Source of the DNA: Candidatus Zhuqueibacterota bacterium
GTDB taxonomy: Bacteria; Zhuqueibacterota; Zhuqueibacteria; Oceanimicrobiales; Oceanimicrobiaceae
Assembly (NCBI GenBank): GCA_029262035.1
Contig: JAJDAE010000185.1
Coordinates: 1 to 43,439 of the forward strand
DNA length: 43,439 bases
Reading direction: 5' to 3'
How positions within the stretch are numbered: the first letter of the stretch is position 1; every line of letters begins with the position of its first letter. A model generated the notes under the pieces. The model worked only from the letters and a program-made list of their open reading frames with translations. It was not told the DNA's origin and searched no databases. A program made the translations under genes and the position numbers. Positions 27,823-38,018 of the stretch are shown piece after piece.

Positions 27823-29655
27823 ATGAAGAAAATAATTTTAAGTCTTTTGTTGTGTTTTGCTGTTCAATTAGCAATTTCGAGCGTGCCAACCATGTCGGTT
27901 AAAGAAATTCAACCAGGCATGAAAGGCGTTGGCCGTACGATTTTTGCCGGGGATAAAATTGAAGAATTTGAGTTTGAGGTTTTGGATATCATTCCAAACT
28001 TCAGGGCAAAACGCGAATTAATTTTGGTCAAGCTTGTTGGTGAAAAAGTTGTACATACCAATGTTGTTGCCGGAATGAGTGGTAGCCCGATGTACATAGA
28101 TGGCAAGTTGATTGGCGCGTTGTCCTACCGGATGGGAATTTTCCTGAAAGATCCTATTGCAGGAATTACGCCCATTGATCAAATGTATGAAATTCTGGAT
28201 CGCGAAAAAAATCGCCCTAAAGAATTGGCCCTAAACACCGGGAAAAACTTTGACTTTGTGGATATGGCGGTTGGTATAAAGCCGGTTACTTACAAGTCCC
28301 TTACCCCACCGCAACTTACCCACATTGCGCGAGCAAACCAGGTTACTTCGGAAATAAAACCCATTAATTTACCACTTATTCTTTCGGGGTTTAGCACCAG
28401 AGCGCTTACAATTTCAGAGCAAATTTTTGGCAGTTCAGGTTTTGAAATATTTCAAGGTGGCGGCGCGGTTTCTGCGGAAGAAGACTTAAGCGGAGAAACT
28501 TTAGAACCGGGTTCCGCTTACGCAGTTGTGTTGGTTGATGGCGATTACGGTTTGCAGGCTACCGGCACCGTAACCTATGTTGATGAAAATAATGTAATCG
28601 GAATGGGTCACCCATTTTTGAATTCCGGTGCTGTTGGTTTGCCCATGGCAAAGGCGAAAATTTTGACTACCATTTCAAGTCTGATGGCATCAACTAAAAT
28701 GTCTGCCCTTACGAGTATTGTTGGCTCGGTACATCAGGATAGAACAACGGGAGTAATGGGGGTTTTAGGTGAAGAATCCAAAATGATACCCTTTAATTTG
28801 ACGTTTGCTTCTGAACTTGAACCACTTCAGGAGTTCCAATTCCGGGTTGCAGAAGAGCGCAGCTTGCACTCCTTAACTCCATTGATTTTTGCCATTATCT
28901 TAAATAACGCCATCGAGTCTGCCCGACTTTCAACAACCAGTCAGACTTTAAAGTTAGATGGTAAAATAAACTTGAAAGAACATGGTTCCATTCCTCTTAA
29001 AAATTACTATGCAGGGGGTGCATCCTCGAGTTTTGTAACCGATGCAGTTCAGGCGACAGGAGAGGTCGCTGCTGTGTTGGGTAGTTTGCTCTCAAATAGT
29101 TTTGAGCAGCCCGAGATTAAATCCGTTGACCTTAAGTTCGAGGCGTTACATAAAAAATATATGGCCTTTGTAGATAGACTTGAGGTAAATAAAACCAGTG
29201 TAAAACCTGGCGAAATTGTTAAGCTAACTGTTCATTTAAGGGAATATCAGGGTGAAGAATATATGGTAGAGCATTCTGTGAAAATTCCTGACGGCCTACG
29301 AGCGAGGCGCGTAAATATATATGCAGGAAGTGGCGCTACTTTGACACAACTTGAAGCAAGAACATCTCCACAAAAATTTCGTCCTGAAAATTTCAAACAT
29401 CTGCTTGAATTAATTAACAATCGCAGAAAAAATAATTACGTTTTTTTTCAACTCAGACTTCCGGATAAAGGCATACAGCTTGAGGGGAAAGAACTTCCCG
29501 GTTTACCCCCCTCTGTTTTCTCCGTAATTAAGTCCCAAAAATCGGTTGGCAACATGAAGGCACTTCGGGACAGAGTGCTATTAGAAGAAAAAGTAGAGAC
29601 AGATTATTCTGTTGCTAGTGGCAAATCCATTTGGTTAAAAATTGAACCTAATTAG
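27823..29655 (+). CDS. SpoIVB-type S55 family peptidase domain protein
   Basis: VVAGMSGSPMYIDGKLIGALSYRMG (S55 catalytic-Ser region), GMGHPFLNSGAVGLPMAKA; signal peptide. Start trimmed from 27817 to ATG at 27823. Confidence 0.85.
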   Translation: MKKIILSLLLCFAVQLAISSVPTMSVKEIQPGMKGVGRTIFAGDKIEEFEFEVLDIIPNFRAKRELILVKLVGEKVVHTNVVAGMSGSPMYIDGKLIGALSYRMGIFLKDPIAGITPIDQMYEILDREKNRPKELALNTGKNFDFVDMAVGIKPVTYKSLTPPQLTHIARANQVTSEIKPINLPLILSGFSTRALTISEQIFGSSGFEIFQGGGAVSAEEDLSGETLEPGSAYAVVLVDGDYGLQATGTVTYVDENNVIGMGHPFLNSGAVGLPMAKAKILTTISSLMASTKMSALTSIVGSVHQDRTTGVMGVLGEESKMIPFNLTFASELEPLQEFQFRVAEERSLHSLTPLIFAIILNNAIESARLSTTSQTLKLDGKINLKEHGSIPLKNYYAGGASSSFVTDAVQATGEVAAVLGSLLSNSFEQPEIKSVDLKFEALHKKYMAFVDRLEVNKTSVKPGEIVKLTVHLREYQGEEYMVEHSVKIPDGLRARRVNIYAGSGATLTQLEARTSPQKFRPENFKHLLELINNRRKNNYVFFQLRLPDKGIQLEGKELPGLPPSVFSVIKSQKSVGNMKALRDRVLLEEKVETDYSVASGKSIWLKIEPN

Positions 29656-29665
29656 AAATTAAGTT

Positions 29666-31843
29666 ATGAAAAATTTATTTTTGAAAATACAGCTTTCGCT
29701 TCTCTTTGTATTGGTTTTTTCTCTGGCAGAGGCGTCCACTCCTAAAATTAAAACCTATAAAAGTCAGCGGGATTTTAGCGCCGGCGAGCCCAGTGGCGTT
29801 TCGATAAATGCAACTGGTGAAGTTGTCCTGGCTCCACAAGTTACCGAGATTTTTAAGTCGGACTCCCCTTTTATTTGGGCAACGGTATTGGATAATAAAG
29901 GCAATTTATATGCTGCCGGTGGCACTAAAGGACAAGTTTTTAAAATTGATAAGCAAAAAAAATCTTCCTTATTTTTTGAAGTGGAAGAGGTGCAAATTTT
30001 CGCTTTAGCGGCAAGTAATAGCCACCTTTATATAGCAAGCTCCCCCGAAGGGAAAGTTTATAAAGTTGCACTCAACGATAAGTCCGGTAAAGGTACGGTA
30101 TTTTTTGAACCCGAAGAAATTTATATATGGTCAATGGTATTAGATGGTAAGGGTAATCTATTTGTCGCAACGGGTGAAAAAGGGAACATTTATAAAATAG
30201 ATAGTAGTGGCAAGAGTTCACTTTTTTATGAAAGCGAAGAAGATCATGTCCGCAAGCTCGCTTTTGATAATAAGGGTAATCTCATCGCCGGGACGGCTAA
30301 TAAAGGTCTGGTGTTGCGCATTGATTCTTCCGGCAAAGCCTTTGTAATTTATGACTCGCCATTGGTTGAAATTACCGATGTTTATATCGATGATAAGGGA
30401 AATATTTATGTGGCAGCTACCGGGGATACGCCGCTACGTGCAACGCGGCCTGTTGTAACTGAGGAAGCGGGGCAAAGTGATGAAGACGAGATGGGTGAAG
30501 AGGAGGCCATTGAAATGGTGCTTCAACCAATTGTTGCCGGCGGCGGCGGTGGAAGAGCTGGAAAGCGAATCGGAGAATTATATAGAATTGATTCTGAGGG
30601 CACTGTACGCACATTCCAGACTTTAAAGTCGGAAAGAATTTATTGCATAAGCTCACTAAGTAACGGACAGATTGTTTTGGGTGCCGGCGATAAGGGACTG
30701 CTTTATGCGTTAAATTTTGTAGGTGAAATGACAATTCTTACAAAATTTGAAGAAACTCAGGTAACTCATATCACACGGGATCAACGAGGATATTGCTACA
30801 TTGCAACATCGAATGCCGGCAATGTTTATTCGCTGGATAAAAGCGTTAATAAAAGTGGCCATTTATTGTCAGAAGCTTTTGATGCCGGCATGCAATCGAG
30901 CTGGGGTGAGATTAGCTGGGAGACTAGAGATTTAGCCACGGGCAAAATTGTTTTGCAATCACGTTCGGGAAATTCTGAAAAGCCGGATAAGACCTGGAGT
31001 AAATGGTCGGCTGAGTATGAAACCGGCGATGGTACAGCTATAACCAGCCCAAAGGCACGGTATATTCAATTAAAAGCCATCGTTTCTTCTAATGATGAGA
31101 AGAAGTCGCCCGGGCTGAAAGAATTATCTTTTTCGTATCTTCATAAAAATGTAGCGCCTGATATAAGAAAAATTTATATACACAATCCCGGCACATATTA
31201 TCAGGAAGCTACAGAAAATGGTAAATCGAACTCAAATTATTCCGGCAGCAACGGTCAAGGCGATTATCAAGCACCATCTGCTGGCCGTAAATCGCACAAG
31301 CAAGGGTATCGCTCCATAAGCTGGATTTCAAGCGATGATAATGGTGACAAGCAAAGTTACTCTGTTTTTTTTAAAGGCATAGAGGAGAAAAAATGGAGAA
31401 TTTTGGTTGAAGATTTCCACGGGATTGCTTTTTCGTGGGATAGTGAACTAATGCCTGATGGGGAATATTTATTGAAGTTAGAAGCCCGTGATGATGGTTC
31501 CAACCCACCTGCAATGGTCTTAAAGACCGACAAAGTCAGTGAACCATTCACTATTGATAATACCGGGCCGGTGGTTTCTGATTTGGTGGTAAAATCAACA
31601 GCAAATGAAACATTGATATCTTTCACAGCGCGGGATAAATTTTCAAATGTAAGCTCAGTTGAGTATAGTCTGAATGCGGAAGATTGGCAATTAACTTATC
31701 CGGTGGATGGTATTTGCGATTCAAAATTAGAAAAGTTTGAAATACGAATCCCTGGTAGCACGAAAGGTCTTACTTCTGTGGTGATAAAGGCCGAAGATTC
31801 GGTGAAAAATCGTGGTTTTGGCAAGAACTCAAAAACCCTCTAA
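29666..31843 (+). CDS. Secreted beta-propeller-type repeat protein of unknown function
   Basis: Repeating LDNKGNLYAAGGTKGQVFKIDK / LDGKGNLFVATGEKGNIYKIDSSGKSSLFYES / FDNKGNLIAGTANKGLVLRIDSSGK blades; signal peptide. Confidence 0.75.
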   Translation: MKNLFLKIQLSLLFVLVFSLAEASTPKIKTYKSQRDFSAGEPSGVSINATGEVVLAPQVTEIFKSDSPFIWATVLDNKGNLYAAGGTKGQVFKIDKQKKSSLFFEVEEVQIFALAASNSHLYIASSPEGKVYKVALNDKSGKGTVFFEPEEIYIWSMVLDGKGNLFVATGEKGNIYKIDSSGKSSLFYESEEDHVRKLAFDNKGNLIAGTANKGLVLRIDSSGKAFVIYDSPLVEITDVYIDDKGNIYVAATGDTPLRATRPVVTEEAGQSDEDEMGEEEAIEMVLQPIVAGGGGGRAGKRIGELYRIDSEGTVRTFQTLKSERIYCISSLSNGQIVLGAGDKGLLYALNFVGEMTILTKFEETQVTHITRDQRGYCYIATSNAGNVYSLDKSVNKSGHLLSEAFDAGMQSSWGEISWETRDLATGKIVLQSRSGNSEKPDKTWSKWSAEYETGDGTAITSPKARYIQLKAIVSSNDEKKSPGLKELSFSYLHKNVAPDIRKIYIHNPGTYYQEATENGKSNSNYSGSNGQGDYQAPSAGRKSHKQGYRSISWISSDDNGDKQSYSVFFKGIEEKKWRILVEDFHGIAFSWDSELMPDGEYLLKLEARDDGSNPPAMVLKTDKVSEPFTIDNTGPVVSDLVVKSTANETLISFTARDKFSNVSSVEYSLNAEDWQLTYPVDGICDSKLEKFEIRIPGSTKGLTSVVIKAEDSVKNRGFGKNSKTL

Positions 31844-31882
31844 ATAACAAGATAGAATTACAGGAAGGAAATTAAGTAACGT

Positions 31883-32872
31883 ATGGTAGATCAGCAAGTT
31901 ATGGAAAGAATAAAAAACTGTTTGGCGCAAGGGCAGAGATTCGCAATTACAACCCATGTCAACCCTGATGGTGATGGTCTTGGTGCCGAAGCAGCGCTTG
32001 CGAACTTTTTGGAAGAGAGAGGGAAGGATGTTTATATATTTAACAGCAATCCTGTACCCGATAATTATGACTTTTTAAATCCTGACAAAAAATTTTTGAC
32101 GTATGATCCTCGTAAACATCAAGAGATCCTTTTAACTGTTGATTATATTTTAATTGTAGATATAAGCGACTGGCAACGTTTGCGTCAGGTCGGGCGCGAT
32201 ATTCGCGATATTAGTACAACCAAAATATGTATCGATCACCATCCGTCACAGGAAAAAGTTGGCGAAGTCCGTTTGATAGATCAAAATGCCTGCTCCACCG
32301 GAGAAATTGTTTACCAACTCATTGAGTACTGCGGCGGCCCTTTTAACAAAACGATTGCGGAAGCGCTTTATACCTGTTTGGTAACTGATACGGGTTCATT
32401 TAAATTTTCTAATACTACGGCTAAGTCATTCGAAATTGCCGGTAAATTGATTGAGCATGGCGCTAATACCCATGAGCTTTATCAAAAAATTTATGAACGC
32501 CAGAGTTACAATAAGGTCAAACTTTTTGCGTATGTTTTAAATAATCTGCACTTCGAGAAAAGTGGGAGAGTTGCCTGGTTTGCCGTGACTTATGATGTTA
32601 TTGAGAATTTGGGTGTTCAGCAAAATGATACCGAAGGTTTTTCCGACTACCCGAGAGTAATCGATGGTGTTGAGGTGACGGTGATGTTTGTTGAAACCGA
32701 AAAAGGCACAACCAAAGTGAGTCTTCGTTCTAAAGGAAATGTTATTATTAACAAAATCGCCCAGGAGTTTGGTGGAGGCGGACATCCTTTTGCGGCTGGT
32801 ATTATGTTAAATGGTGGATACAAGGAATATAAAGATAAGCTTCTTTCCGAAGTGTACCGATTATTTACGTGA
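31883..32872 (+). CDS. DHH/DHHA1 phosphoesterase, NrnA-like oligoribonuclease/pAp phosphatase
   Basis: FAITTHVNPDGDGLGAEAALANFL; CIDHHPSQ; VTDTGSFKFSNTT; FGGGGHPFAAG. Confidence 0.93.
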   Translation: MVDQQVMERIKNCLAQGQRFAITTHVNPDGDGLGAEAALANFLEERGKDVYIFNSNPVPDNYDFLNPDKKFLTYDPRKHQEILLTVDYILIVDISDWQRLRQVGRDIRDISTTKICIDHHPSQEKVGEVRLIDQNACSTGEIVYQLIEYCGGPFNKTIAEALYTCLVTDTGSFKFSNTTAKSFEIAGKLIEHGANTHELYQKIYERQSYNKVKLFAYVLNNLHFEKSGRVAWFAVTYDVIENLGVQQNDTEGFSDYPRVIDGVEVTVMFVETEKGTTKVSLRSKGNVIINKIAQEFGGGGHPFAAGIMLNGGYKEYKDKLLSEVYRLFT

Positions 32873-32891
32873 TTTGAAATATTGACTTGTA

Positions 32892-33986
32892 ATGCAATCA
32901 CAAACTGCTACAATCGAAGCGTTTAACTATCTGCTGCAAGAAATCCAACCCGAAGTACAAGTTTTCAGAAATAAAATTGTAAACTCCGAATCTGATTTTC
33001 TTGATTTTTTTAAGAATTTTGTAAAATTAGAAGGACTCGATTTTTTTGAAAATGATAGCAGCATTGTTATCAAACTGAATGTCAGTAAACCCGATAACCC
33101 CCATATCGCATTAAAGTTTTCCATCTCAGAGGTACAAACTAAAAACGATGATATTGCAAACCTGAGTACTATAATTGGGATTATATCTTTTGTGAAAAAT
33201 AATCCTACTTTGCTTGCAGGCAATCTCATAATCTTAATTGAAAAACTTGCGTCTGGCTCTGAGTTTTTATATGAAAATGATCCTGACCATAGAATCGCTT
33301 TAGTCGTTGCACTGGACAACAACCCTTTAGTAGAAAGTGATAGTATCGCTTTAAAAAAAGGTACTCTCATACCGGCACAATATGATTTTCGAATAGGAAT
33401 ATCTTCAGCATTGGCAAGCGATCCCAAATCTGTGTCGTCGGTTGATGTGATCGCCCTTGCGGCGCAGGTTATTACCAGTTTATCTCAGATTCCAACCAGA
33501 AAGATAGATCCACTTCATCTTACGCATGTCTCATTTAATGATATAAATACGACTCGTAAACAGTTCAGGCAAGGGGTTGAAATCACAGGCGTAATTAAAG
33601 CATTAAATGAAACAGCATGGATTCGGATGAAATCTATAATGGAGTCAACGCTTGCCGCAATTACAAAACCAAATGATTGTAGTTATGATTTTTCCCTAAA
33701 AAGCACTGAACAGATATTTCAAAATGATGCTGAGTATAGTCAATTTTTATTCAAAAGAAGTAAGGAAGTACTTGGTAAAACAAAGGTTCAAAGTCTTGAA
33801 CATTTAAATAAAAATTTTGATAGGTGTAGTTCTTTTTTTCGAAAGTTTCCCACGGTTATTTTACATGTCGGCGGCTTGGATAGCTCGAATGGCCGTAACC
33901 CCATATCTACTCTACAGTTAGGTGAAATTGACCAAATTTCGACGACAACAATAAAGGCTATCTGTTGGATGATTCTGAAATTTTAA
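32892..33986 (+). CDS. Uncharacterised protein; possibly a degenerate M20-family amidohydrolase/peptidase fold
   Basis: Long ORF 19 bp after the NrnA-like gene. Its layout resembles M20D (VDVIALAAQVITSLSQIPTRKIDPLHLTHVSFNDIN; C-terminal TLQLGEIDQISTTTIKAICWMIL) but metal-ligand motifs appear absent. Confidence 0.55.
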   Translation: MQSQTATIEAFNYLLQEIQPEVQVFRNKIVNSESDFLDFFKNFVKLEGLDFFENDSSIVIKLNVSKPDNPHIALKFSISEVQTKNDDIANLSTIIGIISFVKNNPTLLAGNLIILIEKLASGSEFLYENDPDHRIALVVALDNNPLVESDSIALKKGTLIPAQYDFRIGISSALASDPKSVSSVDVIALAAQVITSLSQIPTRKIDPLHLTHVSFNDINTTRKQFRQGVEITGVIKALNETAWIRMKSIMESTLAAITKPNDCSYDFSLKSTEQIFQNDAEYSQFLFKRSKEVLGKTKVQSLEHLNKNFDRCSSFFRKFPTVILHVGGLDSSNGRNPISTLQLGEIDQISTTTIKAICWMILKF

Positions 33987-34144
33987 CTAGCCTTAAGACG
34001 TTGTTATTTTGAAGTTTATCCATCCTTATTAAAAAGCAGTAATATCATTTTTTTCGTTTGCATTTAGCTGTTATTTCGAGTAGTTTGATTCAAGCAAAAT
34101 CGGTAATCATTCTTCAAATTTTATATTCAACGGATTGAATTCAA

Positions 34145-35266
34145 GTGGATTTCGACATAACCAAAACTTCCGAACTCGCGCGATCGAAAGCAGATGTTAG
34201 CGATTTTTCTTTGCCTTTAAGTGATTCCTATTTTAAGACTCTATTTAACAATTTACTAATCCCTGCCGTAATTCTTCAACCTTGTGGTACCATCTATTAC
34301 GCAAACAATTCTTTTTTTAAATTTTTTGATTTAGAAAAAGCGCGATTAATTAAAAGTAGTTTGCTTGACTATATAACATCATCTACACAAGATGGCCTAA
34401 TCAGGTTATTGGATGAACCAAATTTATTAAAAGGTGCAAAACCTGCTTCACTTTCGTGCCGCTTTATTGATGGTAACCAGACGACTGTTGATGTTGAATT
34501 GTCCCTAAATTGGATCCAGGAAATTGAAGGGATATTGGTTTTAATAGAAAAGAAGGAGTCATGCACCGAAAATGCATCCACTTCACAAAAAGATACTGAA
34601 GAACTGGAAAATTTATTTTACATGATTTCACATAATTTGAAATCACCAATCGTTTCAATACAAGGTTTTGTGAAATTACTTTTAGAGTGTTTTGATAAAA
34701 AGCAATCACCGGAAGAACGTCACTTTATTGAAAGAATTCAAAAAAATGCATCCCGTTTAAACGAAATGGTGCAGGACGTCTTGCAGTTTTCGCGCTTGTC
34801 TCAGAAGGCACCGCAGCTGGAAATTGTGTCGTTGATTCAGGTTTTAAATAATATTAAGGTGGAAAGCTTTTTTCGTCTTAACGAAAAAAAAATATCACTA
34901 AAAATAGCAGAAGATCTTCCCGAAGTTAAATTAGACTCCGAGGAGATTTCGATTATTTTTCAAAATTTGATCGATAATGCCATAAAGTATATTGGGGATA
35001 CAAGAGAACCTGAAATTGAAGTTGGTTGGGAGAAAAGGCCTCGCTTTTATGTTTTTTGGGTTGGTGACAATGGCCCGGGTGTAAGAGAAAAAACTCACGA
35101 TTTGCTATTTAATATGTTTGAAAGAGCAGATAGTACAAAAGAGATTGAAGGTACCGGTGTTGGTTTAGCAATCGTTAAGGGGATCGTTGAAAAATATGGT
35201 GGCCATGTCAGGTTGACCTCAACATATGGAAAGGGAACAAAGGTGTATTTTACAATTCCAATATAA
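34145..35266 (+). CDS. PAS domain sensor histidine kinase (GTG start)
   Basis: FYMISHNLKSPIVSIQGF (H box), QNLIDNAIKYIG (N box), DNGPGVREK, GTGVGLAIVKGIVEKYGG. Confidence 0.92.
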   Translation: MDFDITKTSELARSKADVSDFSLPLSDSYFKTLFNNLLIPAVILQPCGTIYYANNSFFKFFDLEKARLIKSSLLDYITSSTQDGLIRLLDEPNLLKGAKPASLSCRFIDGNQTTVDVELSLNWIQEIEGILVLIEKKESCTENASTSQKDTEELENLFYMISHNLKSPIVSIQGFVKLLLECFDKKQSPEERHFIERIQKNASRLNEMVQDVLQFSRLSQKAPQLEIVSLIQVLNNIKVESFFRLNEKKISLKIAEDLPEVKLDSEEISIIFQNLIDNAIKYIGDTREPEIEVGWEKRPRFYVFWVGDNGPGVREKTHDLLFNMFERADSTKEIEGTGVGLAIVKGIVEKYGGHVRLTSTYGKGTKVYFTIPI

Positions 35267-35280
35267 AGAGTAGTTTTCAA

Positions 35281-36006
35281 ATGGATTTGAACAAAATATT
35301 TATTAAAGATAAACAGTTAAAGAAAGATGATGTAAATCTTTATTTGCACCTTATCGCTCATGAAATTCGCAGCCCGCTGGTTTCAATACAAGGGTATACT
35401 TCTTTACTCCAGGAAAAGTATTTAGAGAACCTCCCGCCAGACGGCCGTGATTATTTAATGAGAATTGCCTCCAATTTAGAACGCGCAGAAACGTTACTTA
35501 CCGATATTACACAACTTGCCAAAGTCGCTATTGTTGAATCTAATTTTCAAAAAATTGCAGTTAAAAAGCTCGTTGAGACGGCATTGGAACCTCATTGGTT
35601 TCGGATAAAAAAATTGCAATTAAAAATCAATGTAGCAGAAGAAATGCCTGAACTCTATTGCGATGTTAGAGCCATGAATATTGTTTTTTCAAATATTATT
35701 GGTAATGCGGTGAAATATTCCCGTGATAAACGAGTCGGGAAAATTGACATTGGATATATTGGCGATGAGATATTTCATAAGTTTTTTATTAAAGATGATG
35801 GTGTGGGTTTCAAAGCCAGTGATCGGAATAAAGTGTTCCTTTTATTTAGCCGATTACGTAATAAGAAGAACGTTAGCGGCTCTGGTTTAGGCTTATCAAT
35901 CGTAAAACAAATAATTGAAGGACATGGCGGCGAAATATGGGTGGAATCCCGCAAGAATCGAGGGTCAAAATTCTTTTTTACCTTGCCCAAGAATTCTCCT
36001 GCTTAG
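35281..36006 (+). CDS. Soluble histidine kinase lacking a recognisable sensor domain
   Basis: LIAHEIRSPLVSIQGYTSLL, SNIIGNAVKYS, DDGVGFKASD, GSGLGLSIVKQIIEGHGGEIWVES. Confidence 0.92.
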   Translation: MDLNKIFIKDKQLKKDDVNLYLHLIAHEIRSPLVSIQGYTSLLQEKYLENLPPDGRDYLMRIASNLERAETLLTDITQLAKVAIVESNFQKIAVKKLVETALEPHWFRIKKLQLKINVAEEMPELYCDVRAMNIVFSNIIGNAVKYSRDKRVGKIDIGYIGDEIFHKFFIKDDGVGFKASDRNKVFLLFSRLRNKKNVSGSGLGLSIVKQIIEGHGGEIWVESRKNRGSKFFFTLPKNSPA

Positions 36007-36076
36007 GCACCTTGGAAAGCCATTTAATATCTATTTGCTAAATGGTACTCACTAGAAACGAGTTGGGTTTAATTTT

Positions 36077-37936
36077 ATGAGCAATATAGTAAAAGTTCTT
36101 GTAGTAGAAGATGATTTGGAGCAAGCGGAATTGATGGAAAGTTCCTTGCAGCGGTTCAATTCTGAATTTAGTGTCGAAATAACGGATTCTGGTGAAGCTT
36201 GTATAGAAAGATTGAACGATTCTAAGTTTGAGGCTATTGTCCTGGATTTTCTTTTACCTGAGGGAAACGGGCTGGAAATTCTGGATAAGATTTCACGCAA
36301 TGGCTATGATACACCTGTGGTACTTGTTTCCGGCCATGGCAGTGAAGGAGTTGCTGTGGAAGCGCTTAAAAATGGGGCTTACGACTACCTGGTAAAGAAT
36401 AGTAGTTTCCTATCGCAACTCCCTAAGGTTGTTCAAAAAACAATTGAGCACCATCGTCTGGAAAACCGATTAAGAGAATCCGAGACTAAATATCAAAATA
36501 TTTTTGAAAATGCATCTGATGCCATTTTAATTATCAATCCCAATACAAATCAAATACTGGAATCCAATCGTAGATTTGCGCAAATGACCAGCCTTTCTGA
36601 CGAAGAAATATCTTTGCGAAATGTGGCAGAGTTTTTTCCAATAGCGCAAAGGCATCATTTTGAAACCGTACTTCAAAATACGGTTAACTTTAAGATTTGT
36701 AATGATGATCAGTTATCTATTTTGGATAGTCAAGACCAGGAAATTCCGGTAGATATAAATACCAGCCTCGTTAAATTAGAAGATGCCGATTATATTTTGT
36801 GTACGATAAAAGATATTGCAGAAAAGAAGCATCTTCAAAATTTGATTTTGAACAGCAAAAGGCGGCTACAAAGCACTTTCGATAGTATTGGAGATATAAT
36901 TTTTGAAGTAAATGAAAATTCTGAAATTGTAATAGCTAATCGCAAATTTTCTGAGATGTGCTCCCTGGAGCCGGAAAAAGTTATTGGGAGAAAGTATTAC
37001 GAGCTGTTTTTTCAATTTGGCGAGTTAAGCGAGGAGTGTCCTATTAAGGAAACCTTTAAAACACAGCAGCCTGCCTTTAGAGAGAGCCAGCATAATGATG
37101 AAGTTTACGAAACTCACACCTACCCGAATTTTTCAGTCGATGGTCAGGTAGAATCAGTCGCAGTATTTTCGAGAAATATTACTGACAAGAAAAAGTTAGA
37201 GAATTCACTCATTCAATCTGAAAAACTGGCAACCATTGGTTTGCTTGCGTCAGGCATTGCGCATGAACTTCGCAACCCTCTTAACGTAATTGAAACAGCC
37301 CGTTATTATATTGATGAATTTTTAATTGGAAAGAATCCGGATATCTCTGTAAAGTTGGATATTATCCGCCGGAATGTACACCGCTCTTCTAAAATTATAA
37401 ATAATCTTCTCGAATTTTCACAGCACTCAAAACACAACCGTGAAGAGATTGATATAAAAATGCTGGTTGAAAGTACAATCGCTCTGATAAAGAAAGAACT
37501 TGATGCAAAGAATATTGAGTTTGTTTCCCGATTCGAAAATGACTATCCCTGTTATTTTAGTATGGACTCGTTAAAACAGGTTTTGCTTAACCTTATCATC
37601 AATGCAATTCAGGCTATGGAAAAAGGTGGCAAATTGACAATATTTGTTGAGCAGAATAAAGCAGGATATGTTGATATAAAAATATCAGACACAGGAACCG
37701 GCATTTCAGACCAGAATCTAAAAAAGATTTTTTCTCCATTTTTTACAACGAAAAAGGCTGGAGAAGGGACTGGATTGGGACTTTACATTACCCATATGAT
37801 TATAGAACGTGACGGCGGAAAAATATCTGTCGAAAGTGAAACGGGAGCCGGTACCACATTTACTGTTAGTTTACCTCAAAAAAATAGAGCCACAATTGAC
37901 CCGCCAAATGAAATTGAAAACATCGTGAGTTTATAG
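36077..37936 (+). CDS. Hybrid REC-PAS-PAS-histidine kinase
   Basis: VLVVEDDLEQ...VLDFLLPEGNGLEIL...YLVKN (REC); FENASDAILIINPNTNQILESNRRFAQM (PAS); GIAHELRNPLNVIE, NLIINAIQAM, DTGTGISDQ, GTGLGLYITHMIIERDGG. Confidence 0.95.
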   Translation: MSNIVKVLVVEDDLEQAELMESSLQRFNSEFSVEITDSGEACIERLNDSKFEAIVLDFLLPEGNGLEILDKISRNGYDTPVVLVSGHGSEGVAVEALKNGAYDYLVKNSSFLSQLPKVVQKTIEHHRLENRLRESETKYQNIFENASDAILIINPNTNQILESNRRFAQMTSLSDEEISLRNVAEFFPIAQRHHFETVLQNTVNFKICNDDQLSILDSQDQEIPVDINTSLVKLEDADYILCTIKDIAEKKHLQNLILNSKRRLQSTFDSIGDIIFEVNENSEIVIANRKFSEMCSLEPEKVIGRKYYELFFQFGELSEECPIKETFKTQQPAFRESQHNDEVYETHTYPNFSVDGQVESVAVFSRNITDKKKLENSLIQSEKLATIGLLASGIAHELRNPLNVIETARYYIDEFLIGKNPDISVKLDIIRRNVHRSSKIINNLLEFSQHSKHNREEIDIKMLVESTIALIKKELDAKNIEFVSRFENDYPCYFSMDSLKQVLLNLIINAIQAMEKGGKLTIFVEQNKAGYVDIKISDTGTGISDQNLKKIFSPFFTTKKAGEGTGLGLYITHMIIERDGGKISVESETGAGTTFTVSLPQKNRATIDPPNEIENIVSL

Positions 37937-38018
37937 CTTTTACAACCTTTGTTTTTGTTTGACAAAAATACAATTAATTACTACATTCATGGCTATTCAT
38001 AAGGTTTTGTGATTAATT

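Noticed and set aside
32927-33427. Minus-strand 166-aa ORF
   Set aside because: Antisense to the M20-like ORF; Ser/Lys-rich shadow translation without motifs. The plus-strand ORF is longer and shows protein-like features.
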